25,679 nucleotides of DNA from Candidatus Thorarchaeota archaeon (GTDB lineage Archaea > Asgardarchaeota > Thorarchaeia > Thorarchaeales > Thorarchaeaceae): the NCBI GenBank assembly GCA_016840825.1, contig JAEORN010000257.1:1-25679 (forward strand). The letters run 5' to 3'. Shown here piece by piece: positions 23,973 through 25,679 of this stretch. Within the stretch, counting starts at the first letter, position 1, and every line of letters starts with the position of its first letter. A model generated the notes under the pieces. The model was given only the letters and a program-made list of their open reading frames with translations. It was not told the origin of the DNA and made no database searches. The position numbers and the translations under genes were made by a program.

Positions 23973-24000
23973 AAGATTCATCCATGGGGGAGTGGTGTAG

Positions 24001-25263
24001 ATAAGCAGTCAAAATCAGAGACCTGTCGGTAAACGCGGAGCCTCCACGATCTTTTATGCTCTTGCCCTTGGGGCAGGTGTATTTCGTACTTTTTCTGTTG
24101 GATTCGATTTAGTAGCATTGAACACAATTTTGAACGAACCGATTATCTATGGATTCTTATCGCAATGGACTAGCTTTGCTGTAACTCTCACTGCAATCAT
24201 TTTTCTTAGCCTTAGAGTTTCAAGGGATGGCACAAAGAAACAAGCACTAGGATATAGTTTGGATCCTGATTTTGGCAGACTAGGAATACTGCCAAGGAAA
24301 CCCATGCAGTATCTAATTGCTGCTGGAATATTCGCAGGGATTTCGACCTTCTTCTATTATTTCATAGTAGGCAACACAGATGCCTCTGCAGTTCTTCCAT
24401 ACGGACAACTTGTCATCATCTACCTTCTTCTCGGAGACCTTTGGTCAGAGAAAGACACACCGACAATAATAGAGCTCCAATGCATCATTTCTATTCTAAT
24501 CGGAGTTCTTCTTGTCGGGGTTGAACCGGGAGGTTTTGATATCCCGACCTTGATCATTGTTCTTGTACCCATGAATATCTCTTCAGCACTGGTTACCTAT
24601 TATCAAAGGAAGACCAAGCGATATGAGATTAAGCCGGGACTTAAGGTAGACTCGCTCAACATGCGAATATGGACATTACTCGTTCTAAACTCTGTCATGA
24701 GTGTCATGATGATACCGTTACTACCTCCAAATGCTTTAGAGCTGATGACAGTCTATATCGGACCGTTCTTCTGGTTCATGGTAGGATCATCATTAGCTAC
24801 CTTCTTAACATTGATATTTTATGTAAGGGCATTGGGTAAGGGATCAATGTCAGTGGTCAATTCACTGTCAGCGATTTCGGTTGTCTTGGGGATCCCAATG
24901 ACACTGGTAGGTAACTTCTTTGTGCCAGGAGCTTTTGGCACAATTAGCACTGATATCTTTCAATGGATACTAAAGATATTTGGTGTTGCTCTTGTTATGA
25001 TAGGAGTAATCTCACTGCAAGCCTCTGATGTAAGGTCAATTGTAATAATCAAGGTAAAGCAGCTAACGGGAGATTTGTTGCCAGAGCTTTTTGACATTAA
25101 GGGAGTAGAATCTGTTGCTGCACTAGCGGGTAGTCATGATTATCTATTATCAATTAAGAGCAGGAGTTTGGGAAAGACAAGGGAAAATATATTGAAGAAG
25201 ATACAAGCTATTCCAGAAGTGAGAAGACTTGAAACTTTGGTTGTATTGAGAGATTATGTGTAG
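24001..25263 (+). CDS. EamA-type (DMT) transporter fused to an Lrp/AsnC RAM domain; probable ATA start
   Basis: A membrane transporter of the drug/metabolite superfamily with a C-terminal ligand-sensing domain. From 24001 it has 420 residues: ten transmembrane helices between about 17 and 342, then a RAM domain (about 346-420) with VIIKVKQLTGD, VESVAALAGSHDYLLSIKS and RLETLVVLRDYV, the beta-alpha-beta layout and G-x-x-D motif of Lrp/AsnC effector domains. The first ATG/GTG/TTG in frame is TTG 24118, which would delete helix 1 (ASTIFYALALGAGVFRTFSV). Reading back gives coding-like sequence to ATA 24001, which follows GGGGGAG (23986-23992) by eight bases and is preceded in frame by TAG 23998. 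Either AUA is used or an ATG was altered or mis-assembled. The RAM gene follows 15 bases later. Confidence 0.82.
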   Translation: MSSQNQRPVGKRGASTIFYALALGAGVFRTFSVGFDLVALNTILNEPIIYGFLSQWTSFAVTLTAIIFLSLRVSRDGTKKQALGYSLDPDFGRLGILPRKPMQYLIAAGIFAGISTFFYYFIVGNTDASAVLPYGQLVIIYLLLGDLWSEKDTPTIIELQCIISILIGVLLVGVEPGGFDIPTLIIVLVPMNISSALVTYYQRKTKRYEIKPGLKVDSLNMRIWTLLVLNSVMSVMMIPLLPPNALELMTVYIGPFFWFMVGSSLATFLTLIFYVRALGKGSMSVVNSLSAISVVLGIPMTLVGNFFVPGAFGTISTDIFQWILKIFGVALVMIGVISLQASDVRSIVIIKVKQLTGDLLPELFDIKGVESVAALAGSHDYLLSIKSRSLGKTRENILKKIQAIPEVRRLETLVVLRDYV

Positions 25264-25278
25264 AAGGAGGAACAACAA

Positions 25279-25530
25279 ATGAATGAAACAGTCATGGCAT
25301 ATATCTTGATGAGAATTCAAATGGGATATACAGATCAAGTACTCGATGAGCTAAGAAAGATTGACGAGCTAATTAGAGTCGCTGTGACGACTGGTGAATA
25401 TGATATCGTCGCATTGGTACAGGTTCAGAGCTTAGAGGCACTCTATGACATAACAGTTAGAAGGGTTCACAAGATTGTTGGAATTGAGGAAACCACAACC
25501 GCAGTTGTCGAGAAGATGATCTCGACTTAG
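25279..25530 (+). CDS. Stand-alone Lrp/AsnC effector-domain (RAM) protein
   Basis: An 83-residue protein consisting of just the Lrp/AsnC ligand-binding domain: AYILMRIQMGYTDQVLDELRKI, the G-E-Y-D ligand loop in VTTGEYDIVALVQVQSLEALYDI, then VHKIVGIEETTTAVV. It lacks the helix-turn-helix of full Lrp regulators. Such small RAM proteins bind amino acids and assemble into dimers to decamers. It has its own strong GGAGG site and lies 15 bases after the EamA-RAM gene, so the two RAM domains may bind each other or sense the same amino acid to gate transport. Confidence 0.9.
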   Translation: MNETVMAYILMRIQMGYTDQVLDELRKIDELIRVAVTTGEYDIVALVQVQSLEALYDITVRRVHKIVGIEETTTAVVEKMIST

Positions 25531-25638
25531 CAAATATCATGTGCCACATAGTCTATCTTTTTAGAGAGGTGTGCATATATCCAATTAACTCCTGCATTAA
25601 GTTTTCAATGGAGTGTCAGATCAAAGAAGGTGGTTAAA

Positions 25639-25679
25639 TTGGATGACGTTAAGATTCAACATCTAACGAAGAATTTTGG
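25639..25679 (+). CDS. ABC transporter ATP-binding protein (first 13 codons, cut by window edge)
   Basis: A TTG at 25639 preceded by GAAGGTGG (25627-25634) opens a frame reading MDDVKIQHLTKNFG, which is the usual opening strand of an ABC ATPase (I-x-x-L-T-K-x-F-G). The Walker motifs lie beyond the edge, so the call rests on this short match. The 108 bases before it hold TTTTT at 25558-25562, possibly a terminator for the RAM gene. Confidence 0.55.
   Translation, partial: MDDVKIQHLTKNF

Noticed and set aside
23809..24000. 63-codon open frame on the + strand
   Set aside because: Mostly a shadow of the end of the coiled-coil gene; its product has no recognisable features.
1..25679. CRISPR arrays, tRNA genes, insertion sequences or attachment sites
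   Set aside because: No regularly spaced repeats, tRNA-like cloverleaf, transposase or integrase frame was found by reading.

Overview
The window reads as a chromosomal stretch of an archaeon, most likely an Asgard archaeon (Thorarchaeia-like is my guess). Seen in the sequence: TATA-type promoter elements rather than -10/-35 boxes, mixed leaderless and Shine-Dalgarno starts, frequent TTG/GTG starts, one single and one double Roadblock/LC7 protein, DUF99, a tandem winged-helix regulator, and stand-alone and fused Lrp/AsnC effector (RAM) domains. The lineage call is inference; no rRNA or marker gene is present. There is no tRNA, CRISPR array, insertion sequence or phage gene, and no gene-free stretch longer than 300 bases.

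Layout. 1-258 (-): N-terminal part of an aspartate/ornithine carbamoyltransferase family enzyme. 396-3436 (+): membrane-anchored penicillin acylase followed by a small four-helix membrane protein. 3475-4044 (-): secreted, single-pass protein with a GOLD/emp24-like beta-sandwich. 4176-5928 (+): flavodiiron protein and a DUF2085 membrane protein. 5983-7128 (+): DegT/DnrJ-type aminotransferase, facing a HAD phosphatase (-). 7917-9065 (+): cytosolic gingipain/caspase-fold (C25-like) protease, facing a small membrane protein (-). 9494-11904 (+): AlkA-type DNA glycosylase, ABC-2 permease, dodecin-like protein. 11948-14889: CPBP intramembrane protease (-) divergent from a membrane-anchored subtilase with a glutamine-amidotransferase-like C-terminal domain (+). 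14886-16643: Roadblock protein (-), DUF99 protein (+), HDDC2-like HD phosphohydrolase (-). 16723-19424: BMP-type nucleoside-binding protein (-), double Roadblock protein (+), tandem winged-helix regulator (-). 19580-22795: GlmS (+), an unrecognised small protein (-), a RimK-like ATP-grasp ligase (+). 22947-25679 (+): coiled-coil protein, an EamA transporter fused to a RAM domain, a stand-alone RAM protein, and the first codons of an ABC ATPase.

How the genes relate. Genes are mostly single or in pairs with alternating strands, so few operons are evident. Four of eight convergent gene pairs overlap by exactly four bases through interlocked stop codons (CTAA, CTAA, TTAA, CTAG); two more are 3 and 6 bases apart. 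The two convergent pairs with larger gaps each hold a hairpin. Recurrent themes are extracytoplasmic proteolysis and envelope processing (S45 acylase, S8 subtilase, CPBP protease), small-GTPase-associated Roadblock proteins, and possible amino-acid sensing (EamA-RAM plus RAM). The most unusual items are the EamA-RAM fusion, whose first transmembrane helix is only recovered if translation starts at ATA (or if the assembly holds an error); the subtilase whose domain order recalls eukaryotic site-1 protease; the cytosolic C25-like protease; and the GOLD-like membrane protein.
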